Shown here: positions 1-12,280 of the stretch, one piece after another
How the letters are laid out: each line of letters begins with the position of its first letter
Numbering within the stretch: position 1 is the stretch's first letter
NCBI RefSeq assembly: GCF_051401765.1
Contig: NW_027480423.1
Location: 12,648,001 to 12,712,000 of the forward strand
DNA length: 64,000 bases
DNA from: Calliopsis andreniformis
Taxonomy: Eukaryota; Arthropoda; Insecta; Hymenoptera; Andrenidae
Reading direction: 5' to 3'
Notes under the pieces: generated by a model
What the model was told of the DNA's origin: nothing
Seen by the model: the letters and a program-made list of their open reading frames with translations, nothing else
The model's database searches: none
Translations under genes and position numbers: made by a program

Positions 1-714
1 CTTTCATACTGGTTGCAATTATTCGTTTTATACGATGGAAAAACTGTTGTATTTATATTGTGTTTTATGCTTCTGGCGTTGACTTCTAAGGCACTAAGTA
101 TTCGATATGGTGGAGCAACGCCCTAGAGTGAAGCCTAGGGTGCCCGGAACGTAGAAATGACCATCACTTTCAAACTGGTTGCAATTACTCCTGTTATATG
201 ATGGAAAAACTGTTGTGCTTATATTGTATTTTATGCTTGTGGCGTTGAATTCTAAGGCACTAACTATTCGATCTGGTGGAGCAACGCCCTAGAGTGAAGC
301 CTAGGGTGCCCGGAACGTAGAAATGACCATCACTTTCAAACTGGTTGCAACTATCCCTGTTATATGATGGAAAAACTGTTGCATTTTTATTGCATTTTAT
401 GCTCCGGGCGTTGACTTCTAAGGTCCTAACTATTCAGTCTGTTGGAGGAACGCCCTAGGGTGAAGCCTTGGTTGCCCGGAAAGTAGAAATGTCCATAACT
501 TTCATACTGGTTGCAATTATTCGTTTTATACGATGGAAAAACTGTTGTATTTATATTGTGTTTTATGCTTCTGGCGTTGACTTCTAAGGCACTAAGTATT
601 CGATATGGTGGAGCAACGCCCTAGAGTGAAGCCTAGGGTGCCCGGAACGTAGAAATGACCATCACTTTCAAACTGGTTGCAATTACTCCTGTTATATGAT
701 GGAAAAACTGTTGT
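1..714 (+). repeat. Three-monomer-spaced duplication at the left edge
   Basis: Bases 1-216 are identical by eye to 499-714, an offset of 498 bp (3 monomers). Relatives of the same variant (aagtattcgatatggtg followed by actcctgttatatgatgg) recur near 10.3, 11.8, 13.4 and 21.6 kb. This marks it as a mobile haplotype within the array. Confidence 0.8.
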
Positions 715-1589
715 ATTTTTATTGCATTTGATGCTTCGGGCGTTGACTTCTCAGGCACTAACTATTCAATCTGTTGGAACAGCGCCCTAGGGTGAATCCT
801 AGGTTGCCCGGAAAGTAGAAATGACCATAGCTTTCATACTGGTTGCAATTATCCGGTTTATACGATGGAAAAGCTGTTGTATTTATATTGTATTTTATGC
901 TTCTGGCGTTCACTTCTTAGGCACTAACTTTTCAATCTGTTGGAGCAACGCCCTAGCGTGAATCCTAGGTTGCCCGGGAAGTAGAAATGACCATAACTTT
1001 CATACTGGTTGCAATTATTCGTTTTATACGATGGAAAAACTGTTGTATTTATTCTGTATTTTATGCTTGTGACGTTGACTTCTAAGGCACTAACAATTCG
1101 ATCTGGTGGAAAAACGCCCTGGAGTGAAACCTAGGTTGCCCGGAACGTAGAAATTACCATATCTTTCACACTGGTTGCTATTGTTCCTGTTATACGATGG
1201 AAAAGCTGTTGTATTTATATTGTACCTTATGCTTCTGGCGTTCACTTCTTAGGCCCTAACTATTCGATCGGGTGGAACAACGCCCTAGGGTGAAGCCTAG
1301 GTTGCCCGGAAAGTAGAAATGACCATAACTTTCAAACTGGTTGCAATTATTCCTGTTATACGATGGAAAAACTGTTGTATTTATATTGTATTTTATGCTT
1401 CTGGCGTTGAATTCTAAGGCACTAAGTATTCGATATGGTGGAGCAACGCCCTAGAGTAAAGCCTAGGCTGCCCGGAACGTAGAAATGACCATAACTTTCA
1501 CACTGGTAGGAATTATTCGATTTATACAATGGAAAAACTGTTCTATTTATTTTGTGTATTATGTTTCGCGCGTTTACTTCTTGGGCCCT
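715..1589 (+). repeat. Mixed-variant monomers
   Basis: About five monomers alternate between the TTCG, TTCC and atccggttta versions of the motif region. The segment shows no clear local higher-order period and holds nothing except satellite. The stretch around 1100-1500 recurs near 2600-3000 and 7080-7500. Confidence 0.8.
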
Positions 1590-3300
1590 AACTATTCGAT
1601 CTGGTGGAGCTACGCCCTAGAGTGAAACCTTGGTTGCCCGGAACGTAGAAATGACCATTACTTCCACACTCTTTGCAATTATTCATTTTATACGATGGAA
1701 AAGCTGTTGCATTTATATTGTATTTTATGCTTCTGGCGTTGACTTCTAAGGCCCTAACTATTCGATCTGGTGGAGCAACGCCCTAGAGTGAAGCCTAGGG
1801 TGCCCGGAACGTAGAAATGACCATCACTTTCAAACTGGTTGCAACTATCCCTGTTATATGATGGAAAAACTGTTGCATTTTTATTGCATTTTATGCTCCG
1901 GGCGTTGACTTCTAAGGCCCTAACTATTCGATCTGGTGGAGCAACGCCCTAGGGTGAAGCCTAGGTTGCCCGGATAGTAGAAATGACCATAACTTTCATA
2001 GTGGTTGCAATTATTCGCTTTATACGATGGAAAAAGTGTTGTATTTATATTGTATTTAATGCTTCTGGCGTTGACTTCTGAGGCCCTAACTATTCGATCT
2101 GTTGGAGCAACGCCCTAGAGTGAAGCCTTGGTTTCCCGGAACGTAGAAATGACGATGAATTTCATACTGGTCGCAATTATTCGTTTTATACGATGGAAAA
2201 ACTGTTGTATTTATATTGTATTTAATGCTTCTGGCGTTCACTTCTTAGGCCCTAACTATTCGATCGGGTGGAACAACGCCCTAGGGTGAAGCCTAGGTTG
2301 CCCGGAAAGCAGAAATGACCATAACTTTCAAACTGGTTGCAATTATTCCTGTTATACGATGGAAAAACTGTTGTATTTATATTGTATTTTATGCTTCTGG
2401 CGTTCACGTCTTAGCCCCTAACTATCCGATCGTGTTGGACAACGCCCTAGGGTGAATCCTAGGTTGCCCGGAAAGTAGAAATGAAAATAACTTTCATACT
2501 GGATGCAATTATCCGGTTTATACGATGGAAAAACTGTTGTATTTATATTGTATTTAATGCTTCTGGCGTTCACTTCTTAGGCACTAACTTTTCAATCTGG
2601 TGGAGCAACGCCCTAGAGTGAAACCTAGGTTGCCCGGAACGTAGAAATTACCATATCTTTCACACTGGTTGCTATTGTTCCTGTTATACGATGGAAAAGC
2701 TGTTGTATTTATATTGTACCTTATGCTTCTGGCGTTCAGTTCTTAGGCCCTAACTATTCGATCGGGTGGAACAACGCCCTAGGGTGAAGCCTAGGTTGCC
2801 CGGAAAGTAGAAATGACCATAACTTTCAAACTGGTTGCAATTATTCCTGTTATACGATGGAAAAACTGTTGTATTTATATTGTATTTTATGCTTCTGGCG
2901 TTGAATTCTAAGGCACTAAGTATTCGATATGGTGGAGCAACGCCCTAGAGTGAAGCCTAGGCTGCCCGGAACGTAGAAATGACCATAACTTTCACACTGG
3001 TAGGAAATATTCGATTTATACAATGGAAAAACTGTTCTATTTATTTTGTGTATTATGTTTCGCGCGTTTACTTCTAGGGCCCTAACTATTCGATCTGGTG
3101 GAGCATCGCCCTAGGGTGAAGCCTAGGTTGCCCGGAAAGTAGAAATGTCCATAACTTTCGGACAGGTTGCAATTACACCTATTATATCATGGAAAAACTG
3201 TTGTATTTTTATTGCATTTGATGCTTCGGGCGTCGACTTCTCAGGCACTAACTATTCAATCTGTTGGAGCAACGCCCTAGGGTGAATCCTAGGTTGCCCG
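1590..3300 (+). repeat. Super-repeat copy A (related to 5740-7782)
   Basis: This segment matches 5740-7782 in three pieces. 1590-2223 matches at offset 4150 (25 monomers), about 2224-2598 at offset 4316 (26), and 2599-3300 at offset 4482 (27). The downstream copy thus carries two extra single monomers, or this one lost two. Shared diagnostic variants include tacgccctagagtgaaacc, cccggaaagcag, gaaattaccatatc and tttcggacagg. Confidence 0.8.
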
Positions 3301-5302
3301 GAAAGTAGAAATGACCATAACTTTCATACTGGTTGCAATTATCCGGTTTATACGATGGGAAAACTGTTGTATTTATATTGTATTTTATGCTTCTGGCGTT
3401 CACTTCTTAGGCACTAACTTTTCAATCTGTTGGAGCAACGCCCTAGCGTGAATCCTAGGTTGCCCGGGAAGTAGAAATGACCATAACTTTCATATTGGTT
3501 GCAATTATCCGTTTGATACGATGGAAAAACTGTTGTATTTATATTGTATTTTATGCTACTGGCGTTCACTTCTTAGGCCTTAACCATTCGATCTGGTGGA
3601 ACAACGCACTAGAGTGAAGTCTAGGTTGCCCGGAACGAAGAAATGACCATCACTTTCACACTGGTTGCAATTATTCATATTATAGGATGGAAAACCTGTT
3701 GTATTTATATTGTATTTTATGCTCCTGGTGTTGACTTCTAAAGCCCTAACTATTCAATCTGTTGGAGCAACGCCCTAGGGTGAAGCCTAGGCTGCCCGGG
3801 AAGTAGAAATGTCCATAACTTTCATACTGGTTGCAATTATTCGTTTTATACGTTGGAAAAACTGTTGTATTTATATTGTATTTTATGCTTCTGACGTTGA
3901 CTTCTAAGGCACCAACTATTCGATCTGTTGGAGCAACGCCCTAGAGTGAAGCCTAGGTTGCCCGGAACGTAGAAATGACCATAACTTTCACACTTTTTGC
4001 AATTATTCGTTTTATACGATGGAAAAACTGTTGTATTTATATTGTATTATATGCTTCTGGCGTTCACTTCTTAGGCCCTAACTATTCGATCTGGTGGACC
4101 AACGCCTTAGAGTGAAGCCTTGGTGTCCCGGAACGTAGAAATGATCATCACTTTCATACTGGTTGCAATTATTCGTTTTATACGATGGAAAAACTGTTGT
4201 GCTTATAATGTATTTTATGCTTGTGGCATTGAGTTCTAAGGCACTAACTATTCGATCTGGTGGAGCAACGCCCTAGAGTGAAGCCTAGGGTTCCCGGAAA
4301 GTAGAAATGACCATCACTTTCAAACTGGTTGCAACTATCCCTGTTATATGATGGAAAAACTGTTGCATTTTTATTGCATTTGATGCTTCGGGCGTTGACT
4401 TCTCAGGCACTAACTATTCAATCTGTTGGAGCAACGCCCTAGGGTGAATCCTAGGTTGCCCGGAAAGTAGAAATGACCATAACTTTCATACTGGTTGCAA
4501 TTATCCGGTTTATACGATGGAAAAACTGTTGTATTTATATTGTATTTTATGCTTCTGGCGTTCACTTCTTAGGCACTAACTTTTCAATCTGTTGGAGCAA
4601 CGCCCTAGCGTGAATCCTGGGTTGCCCGGGAAGTAGAAATGACCATAACTTTCATACTGGTTGCAATTATCCGTTTTATACGATGGAAAAACTGTTGTAT
4701 TTATATTGTATTTTATGCTACTGGCGTTCACTTCTTAGGCCTTAACCATTCGATCTGGTGGAACAACGCACTAGAGTGAAGTCTAGGTTGCCCGGAACGA
4801 AGAAATGACCATCACTTTCACACTGGTTGCAATTATTCATATTATAGGATGGAAAACCTGTTGTATTTATATTGTATTTTATGCTCCTGGTGTTGACTTC
4901 TAAGGCCCTAACTATTCAATCTATTGGAGCAACGCCCTAGGGTGAAGCCTAGGCTGCGCGGGAAGTAGAAATGTGCATAACTTTCATACTGGTTGCAATT
5001 ATTCGTTTTATACGTTGGAAAAACTGTTGTATTTATATTGTATTTTATGCTTCTGACGTTGACTTCTAAGGCACCAACTATTCGACCTGTTGGAGCAACG
5101 CCCTAGAGTGAAGCCTAGGTTGTCCGGAACGTAGAAATGACCATAACTTTCACACTGGTTGCAATTATTCGTTTTATACGATGGAAAAACTGTTGTATTT
5201 ATATTGTATTATATGCTTCTGGCGTTCACTTCTTAGGCCCTAACTATTCGATCTGGTGGACCAACGCCTTAGAGTGAAGCCCTGGTGTCCCGGAACGTAG
5301 AA
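3190..5302 (+). repeat. Seven-monomer tandem higher-order repeat
   Basis: About 950 bp at 3190-4140 is repeated at 4352-5302 with offset 1162 (7 monomers). A diagnostic variant is gctactggcgttcac at 3555 and 4717, with a third copy at 7871. Shared changes also include gcttctgacgttg followed by caccaactattcg and the ccttagagtgaag monomer. Confidence 0.8.
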
Positions 5303-6398
5303 ATGTCCATAACCTTCATAGTGGTTGCAATTATTCGTTTTATACGATGGAAGAACTGCTGTATTTATACTGTATTTTATGCTTCTGACGTTGACTTCTA
5401 AGGCACTAAGAATTCGATATGGTCGAGCAACGCCCTACGGTGAATCCTAGGTTGCCCGGAAAGTAGAAATGACCATAACTTTCATACTGGTTGCAATTAT
5501 CCGGTTTATACGATGAAAAAACTGTTGTATTTATATTGTATTTTATGCTTCTGGCGTTCACTTCTTGGGCCTTAACTATTCGATTTGGTGGAACAACGCA
5601 CTAGGGTGAAGCCTAGGTTTCCCGGAACGTAGGAATGGCCATAACTTTCACACTGGTAGCAACTATTCGATTTATACAACGGAAAAACTGTTCTATTTAT
5701 ACTGTATTTTATGCTTCTGACGTTGACTTCTAAGGCACTAACTATTCGATCTGGTGGAGCTACGCCCTAGAGTGAAACCTTGGTTGCCCGGAACGTAGAA
5801 ATGACCATTACTTCCACACTCTTTGCAATTATTCATTTTATACGATGGAAAAGCTGTTGCATTTATATTGTATTTTATGCTTCTGGCGTTGACTTCTAAG
5901 GCCCTAACTATTCGATCTGGTGGAGCAACGCCCTAGAGTGAAGCCTAGGGTGCCCGGAACGTAGAAATGACCATCACTTTCAAACTGGTTGCAACTATCC
6001 CTGTTATACGATGGAAAAACTGTTGCATTTTTATTGCATTTTATGCTCCGGGCGTTGACTTCTAAGGCCCTAACTATTCGATCTGGTGGAGCAACGCCCT
6101 AGGGTGAAGCCTAGGTTGCCCGGATAGTAGAAGTGACCATAACTTTCATAGTGGTTGCAATTATTCGCTTTATACGATGGAAAAAGTGTTGTATTTATAT
6201 TGTATTTAATGCTTCTGGCGTTGACTTCTGAGGCCCTAACTATTCGATCTGTTGGAGCAACGCCCTAGAGTGAAGCCTTGGTTTCCCGGAACGTAGAAAT
6301 GACCATGAATTTCATACTGGTCGCAATTATTCGTTTTATACGATGGAAAAACTGTTGTATTTATATTGTATTTTATGCTTCTGACGTTGACTTCTAAG
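4607..6398 (+). repeat. Eleven-monomer block, copy 1 (copy 2 at 7761-9552)
   Basis: This segment matches 7761-9552 at a constant offset of 3154 bp (19 monomers) with only scattered substitutions. The shared variant tacgccctagagtgaaacc lies at 5761 and 8915. The block overlaps super-repeat copy B (5740-7782), so at least two duplication events of different register are layered here. Confidence 0.8.
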
Positions 6399-7782
6399 GC
6401 TCGAACTATTCGATCTGGTGGAGCAACGCCCTAGAGTGAAACCTAGGTTGCCCGGAACGTAGAAATGACCATAACTTTCACACTGGTTGCAATTATACGT
6501 TTTATACGATGGAAAAACTGTTGTATTTATATTGTATTTTATGCTTCTGGCGTTCACTTCTTAGGCCCTAACTATTGGATCGGGTGGAACAACGCCCTAG
6601 GGTGAAGCCTAGGTTGCCCGGAAAGCAGAAATGACCATAACTTTCAAACTGGTTGCAATTATTCCTGTTATACGATGGAAAAACTGTTGTATTTATATTG
6701 TATTTTATGCTTCTGGCGTTCACGTCTTAGCCCCTAACTATCCGATCGTGTTGGACAACGCCCTAGGGTGAATCCTAGGTTGCCCGGTAAGTAGAAATGA
6801 AAATAACTTTCATACTGGATGCAATTATCCGGTTTATACGATGGAAAAACTGTTGTATTTATATTGTATTTAATGCTTCTGGCGTTCACTTCTTAGGCAC
6901 TAACTTTTCAATCTGTTGGAGCAACGCCCTATGGTGAATCCTAGGTTGCCCGGAAAGTAGAAATGACCATCACTTTCACACTGGTTGCAATTATTCGTTT
7001 TATACGATGGAAAAACTGTTGCATTTATATTGTATTTTAAGCTTCTGACGTTGAATTCTAAGGCACTGACTATTCGATCTGGTGGAGCAACGCCCTAGAG
7101 TGAAACCTAGGTTGCCCGGAACGTAGAAATTACCATATCTTTCACACTGGTTGCTATTGTTCCTGTTATACGATGGAAAAGCTGTTGTATTTATATTGTA
7201 CCTTATGCTTCTGGCGTTCAGTTCTTAGGCCCTAACTATTCGATCGGGTGGAACAACGCCCTAGGGTGAAGCCTAGGTTGCCCGGAAAGTAGAAATGACC
7301 ATAACTTTGAAACTGGTTGCAATTATTCCTGTTATACGATGGAAAAACTGTTGTATTTATATTGTATTTTATGCTTCTGGCGTTGAATTCTAAGGCACTA
7401 AGTATTCGATATGGTGGAGCAACGCCCTAGAGTGAAGCCTAGGCTGCCCGGAACGTAGAAATGACCATAACTTTCACACTGGTAGGAAATATTCGATTTA
7501 TACAATGGAAAAACTGTTCTATTTATTTTGTGTATTATGTTTCGCGCGTTTACTTCTAGGGCCCTAACTATTCGATCTGGTGGAGCATCGCCCTAGGGTG
7601 AAGCCTAGGTTGCCCGGAAAGTAGAAATGTCCATAACTTTCGGACAGGTTGCAATTACACCTATTATATCATGGAAAAACTGTTGTATTTTTATTGCATT
7701 TGATGCTTCGGGCGTTGACTTCTCAGGCACTAACTATTCAATCTGTTGGAGCAACGCCCTAGGGTGAATCCTAGGTTGCCCG
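5740..7782 (+). repeat. Super-repeat copy B with two extra monomers
   Basis: This is the counterpart of 1590-3300. The monomers at about 6374-6539 and 6915-7080 have no partner in copy A, and the match resumes in phase after each. Whole-monomer indels like these are typical of unequal exchange between satellite repeats. Confidence 0.75.
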
Positions 7783-9552
7783 GGAAGAAGAAATGACCAT
7801 AACTTTCATACTGGTTGCAATTATCCGTTTTATACGATGGAAAAACTGTTGTACTTATATTGTATTTTATGCTACTGGCGTTCACTTCTTAGGCCTTAAC
7901 CATTCGATCTGGTGGAACAACGCACTAGAGTGAAGTCTAGGTTGCCCGGAACGAAGAAATGACCATCACTTTCACACTGGTTGCAATTATTCATATTATA
8001 GGATGGAAAACCTGTTGTATTTATATTGTATTTTATGCTCCTGGTGTTGACTTCTAAGGCCCTAACTATTCAATCTATTGGAGCAACGCCCTAGGGTGAA
8101 GCCTAGGCTGCCCGGGAAGTAGAAATGTGCATAACTTTCATACTGGTTGCAATTATTCGTTTTATACGTTGGAAAAACTGTTGTATTTATATTGTATTTT
8201 ATGCTTCTGACGTTGACTTCTAAGGCACCAACTATTCGACCTGTTGGAGCAACGCCCTAGAGTGAAGCCTAGGTTGTCCGGAACGTAGAAATGACCATAA
8301 CTTTCACACTGGTTGCAATTATTCGTTTTATACGATGGAAAAACTGTTGTATTTATATTGTATTATATGCTTCCGGCGTTCACTTCTTAGGCCCTAACTA
8401 TTCGATCTGGTGGACCAACGCCTTAGAGTGAAGCCTTGGTGTCCCGGAATGTAGAAATGTCCATAACCTTCATAGTGGTTGCAATTATTCGTTTTATACG
8501 ATGGAAGAACTGCTGTATTTATACTGTATTTTATGCTTCTGACGTTGACTTCTAAGGCACTAAGAATTCGATATGGTCGAGCAACGCCCTAGGGTGAATC
8601 CTAGGTTGCCCGGAAAGTAGAAATGACCATAACTTTCATACTGGTTGCAATTATCCGGTTTATACGATGGAAAAACTGTTGTATTTATATTGTATTTTAT
8701 GCTTCTGGCGTTCACTTCTTGGGCCTTAACTATTCGATTTGGTGGAACAACGCACTAGGGTGAAGCCTAGGTTTCCCGGAACGTAGGAATGGCCATAACT
8801 TTCACACTGGTAGCAACTATTCGATTTATACAATGGAAAAACTGTTCTATTTATACTGTATTTTATGCTTCTGACGTTGACTTCTAAGGCACTAACTATT
8901 CGATCTGGTGGAGCTACGCCCTAGAGTGAAACCTTGGTTGCCCGGAACGTAGAAATGACCATTACTTCCACACTCTTTGCAATTATTCATTTTATACGAT
9001 GGAAAAGCTGTTGCATTTATATTGTATTTTATGCTTCTGGCGTTGACTTCTAAGGCCCTAACTATTCGATCTGGTGGAGCAACGCCCTAGAGTGAAGCCT
9101 AGGGTGCCCGCAACGTAGAAATGACCATCACTTTCAAACTGGTTGCAACTATCCCTGTTATATGATGGAAAAACTGTTGCATTTTAATTGCATTTTATGC
9201 TCCGGGCGTTGACTTCTAAGGCCCTAACTATTCGATCTGGTGGAGCAACGCCCTAGGGTGAAGCCTAGGTTGCCCGGATAGTAGAAATGACCATAACTTT
9301 CATAGTGGTTGCAATTATTCGCTTTATACGATGGAAAAAGTGTTGTATTTATATTGTACTTAATGCTTCTGGCGTTGACTTCTGAGGCCCTAACTATTCG
9401 ATCTGTTGGAGCAACGCCCTAGAGTGAAGCCTTGGTTTCCCGGAACGTAGAAATGACCATGAATTTCATACTGGTCGCAATTATTCGTTTTATACGATGG
9501 AAAAACTGTTGTATTTATATTGTATTTTATGCTTCTGACGTTGACTTCTAAG
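7761..9552 (+). repeat. Eleven-monomer block, copy 2
   Basis: This copy matches 4607-6398 at offset 3154. It differs by small changes, such as gggaagaag for gggaagtag near 7791 and gttgtacttat for gttgtatttat near 7850. The low divergence indicates a fairly recent event. Confidence 0.8.
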
Positions 9553-12280
9553 GCCCTAACTATTCAATCTGTTGGAGCAACGCCCTAGGGTGAAGCCTAG
9601 GCTGCCCGGGAAGTAGAAATGTCCATAACTTTCATACTGGTTGCAATTATTCGTTTTATACGTTGGAAAAACTGTTGTATTTATATTGTATTTTATGCTT
9701 CTGACGTTGACTTCTAAGGCACCAACTATTCGATCTGTTGGAGCAACGCCCTAGAGTGAAGCCTAGGTTGCCCGGAACGTAGAAATGACCATAACTTTCA
9801 CACTGGTTGCAATTATTCGTTTTATACGATGGAAAAACTGTTGTATTTATATTGTATTATATGCTTCTGGCGTTCACTTCTTAGGCCCTAACTATTCGAT
9901 CTGGTGGACCAACGCCTTAGAGTGAAGCCTTGGTGTCCCGGAACGTAGAAATGACCATCACTTTCATACTGGTTGCAATTATTCGCTTTATACGATGGAA
10001 AAAGTGTTGTATTTATATTGTACTTAATGCTTCTGGCGTTGACTTCTGAGGCCCTAACTATTCGATCTGTTGGAGCAACGCCCTAGAGTGAAGCCTTGGT
10101 TTCCCGGAACGTAGAAATGACCATGAATTTCATACTGGTCGCAATTATTCGTTTTATACGATGGAAAAACTGTTGTATTTATATTGTATTTTATGCTTCT
10201 GACGTTGACTTCTAAGGCCCTAACTATTCAGTCTGTTGGAGGAACGCCCTAGGGTGAAGCCTTGGTTGCGCGGAAAGTAGAAATGTCCATAACTTTCATA
10301 CTGGTTGCAATTATTCGTTTTATACGATGGAAAAACTGTTGTATTTATATTGTATTTTATGCTTCTGGCGTTGACTTCTAAGGCACTAAGTATTCGATAT
10401 GGTGAAGCAACGCCCTAGAGTGAAGCCTAGGGTGCCCGGAACGTAGAAATGACCATCACTTTCAAACTGGTTGCAATTACTCCTGTTATATGATGGAAAA
10501 ACTGTTGTATTTTTATTGCATTTGATGCTTCGGGCGTTGACTTCTCAGGCACTAACTATTCAATCCGTTGGAGTAGCGCCCTAGGGTGAATCCTAGGTTG
10601 CCAGGAAAGTAGAAATGACCATAGCTTTCATACTGGTTGCAATTACCCGGTTTATACGATGGAAAAACTGTTGTATTTATATTGTATTTTATGCTTCTGG
10701 CGTTCACTTCTTAGGCACTAACTTTTCAATCTGTTGGAGCAACGCCCTAGCGTGAATGCTAGGTTGCCCGGGAAGTAGAAATGACCATGAATTTCATACT
10801 GGTCGCAATTATTCGTTTTATACGATGGAAAAACTGTTGTATTTATATTGTATTTTATGCTTCTGACGTTGACTTCTGAGGCCCTAACTATTCGATCTGT
10901 TGGAGCAACGCCCTAGAGTGAAGCCTTGGTTTCCCGGAACGTAGAAATGACCATGAATTTCATACTGGTCGCAATTATTCGTTTTATACGATGGAAAAAC
11001 TGTTGTATTTATATTGTATTTTATGCTTCTGACGTTGACTTCTAAGGCCCTAACTATTCAATCTGTTGGAGCAACGCCCTAGGGTGAAGCCTAGGCTGCC
11101 CGGGAAGTAGAAATGTCCATAACTTTCATACTGGTTGCAATTATTCGTTTTATACGTTGGAAAAACTGTTGTATTTATATTGTATTTTATGCTTCTGACG
11201 TTGACTTCTAAGGCACCAACTATTCGATCTGTTGGAGCAACGCCCTAGAGTGAAGCCTAGGTTGCCCGGAACGTAGAAATGACCATAACTTTCACACTGG
11301 TTGCAATTATTCGTTTTATACGATGGAAAAACTGTTGTATTTATATTGTATTATATGCTTCTGGCGTTCACTTCTTAGGCCCTAACTATTCGATCTGGTG
11401 GACCAACGCCTTAGAGTGAAGCCTTGGTGTCCCGGAACGTAGAAATGACCATCACTTTCATACTGGTTGCAATTATTCGCTTTATACGATGGAAAAAGTG
11501 TTGTATTTATATTGTACTTAATGCTTCTGGCGTTGACTTCTGAGGCCCTAACTATTCGATCTGTTGGAGCAACGCCCTAGAGTGAAGCCTTGGTTTCCCG
11601 GAACGTAGAAATGACCATGAATTTCATACTGGTCGCAATTATTCGTTTTATACGATGGAAAAACTGTTGTATTTATATTGTATTTTATGCTTCTGACGTT
11701 GACTTCTAAGGCCCTAACTATTCAGTCTGTTGGAGGAACGCCCTAGGGTGAAGCCTTGGTTGCCCGGAAAGTAGAAATGTCCATAACTTTCATACTGGTT
11801 GCAATTATTCGTTTTATACGATGGAAAAACTGTTGTATTTATATTGTATTTTATGCTTCTGGCGTTGACTTCTAAGGCACTAAGTATTCGATATGGTGAA
11901 GCAACGCCCTAGAGTGAAGCCTAGGGTGCCCGGAACGTAGAAATGACCATCACTTTCAAACTGGTTGCAATTACTCCTGTTATATGATGGAAAAACTGTT
12001 GTATTTTTATTGCGTTTGATGCTTCGGGCGTTGACTTCTCAGGCACTAACTATTCAATCCGTTGGAGTAGCGCCCTAGGGTGAATCCTAGGTTGCCAGGA
12101 AAGTAGAAATGACCATAGCTTTCATACTGGTTGCAATTACCCGGTTTATACGATGGAAAAACTGTTGTATTTATATTGTATTTTATGCTTCTGGCGTTCA
12201 CTTCTTAGGCACTAACTTTTCAATCTGTTGGAGCAACGCCCTAGCGTGAATGCTAGGTTGCCCGGGAAGTAGAAATGACC
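9384..12280 (+). repeat. Nine-monomer tandem higher-order repeat
   Basis: 9384-10780 repeats at 10878-12280 with offset 1494 (9 monomers). Markers aaagtgttgt at 10001/11495, ctgttggagg near 10238/11732, gagtagcgcc near 10571/12065 and gaatgctagg near 10756/12250 all keep this spacing. The monomer around 10787-10954, with gaccatgaatttcat, is not part of the repeat at this offset. A related marker at 9337 lies 664 bp (4 monomers) before 10001, so a shorter step is nested inside. Confidence 0.82.

Noticed and set aside
110..285. Telomere-like CCCTAAC in each monomer (ggccctaactattcg)
   Set aside because: It occurs once per monomer and is never tandem, so it is a chance match to the telomere unit.
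6336..6557. Open reading frames of 60-94 codons on both strands, such as this MNARSIKYN frame and those at 17613-17849, 45420-45704 and 58376-58573
   Set aside because: They fall wholly within satellite monomers, read successive copies in shifted frames, overlap on both strands at 44.6-46.4 kb, and change with every monomer variant. No start context, domain or gene neighbour supports them.
7040..7060. Identity with a known oyster HindIII satellite of similar length
   Set aside because: Consensus monomers have no AAGCTT; the site arises only sporadically by substitution (ttttaagcttctg near 7046, gaagcttagg near 16231). Length alone is not evidence.
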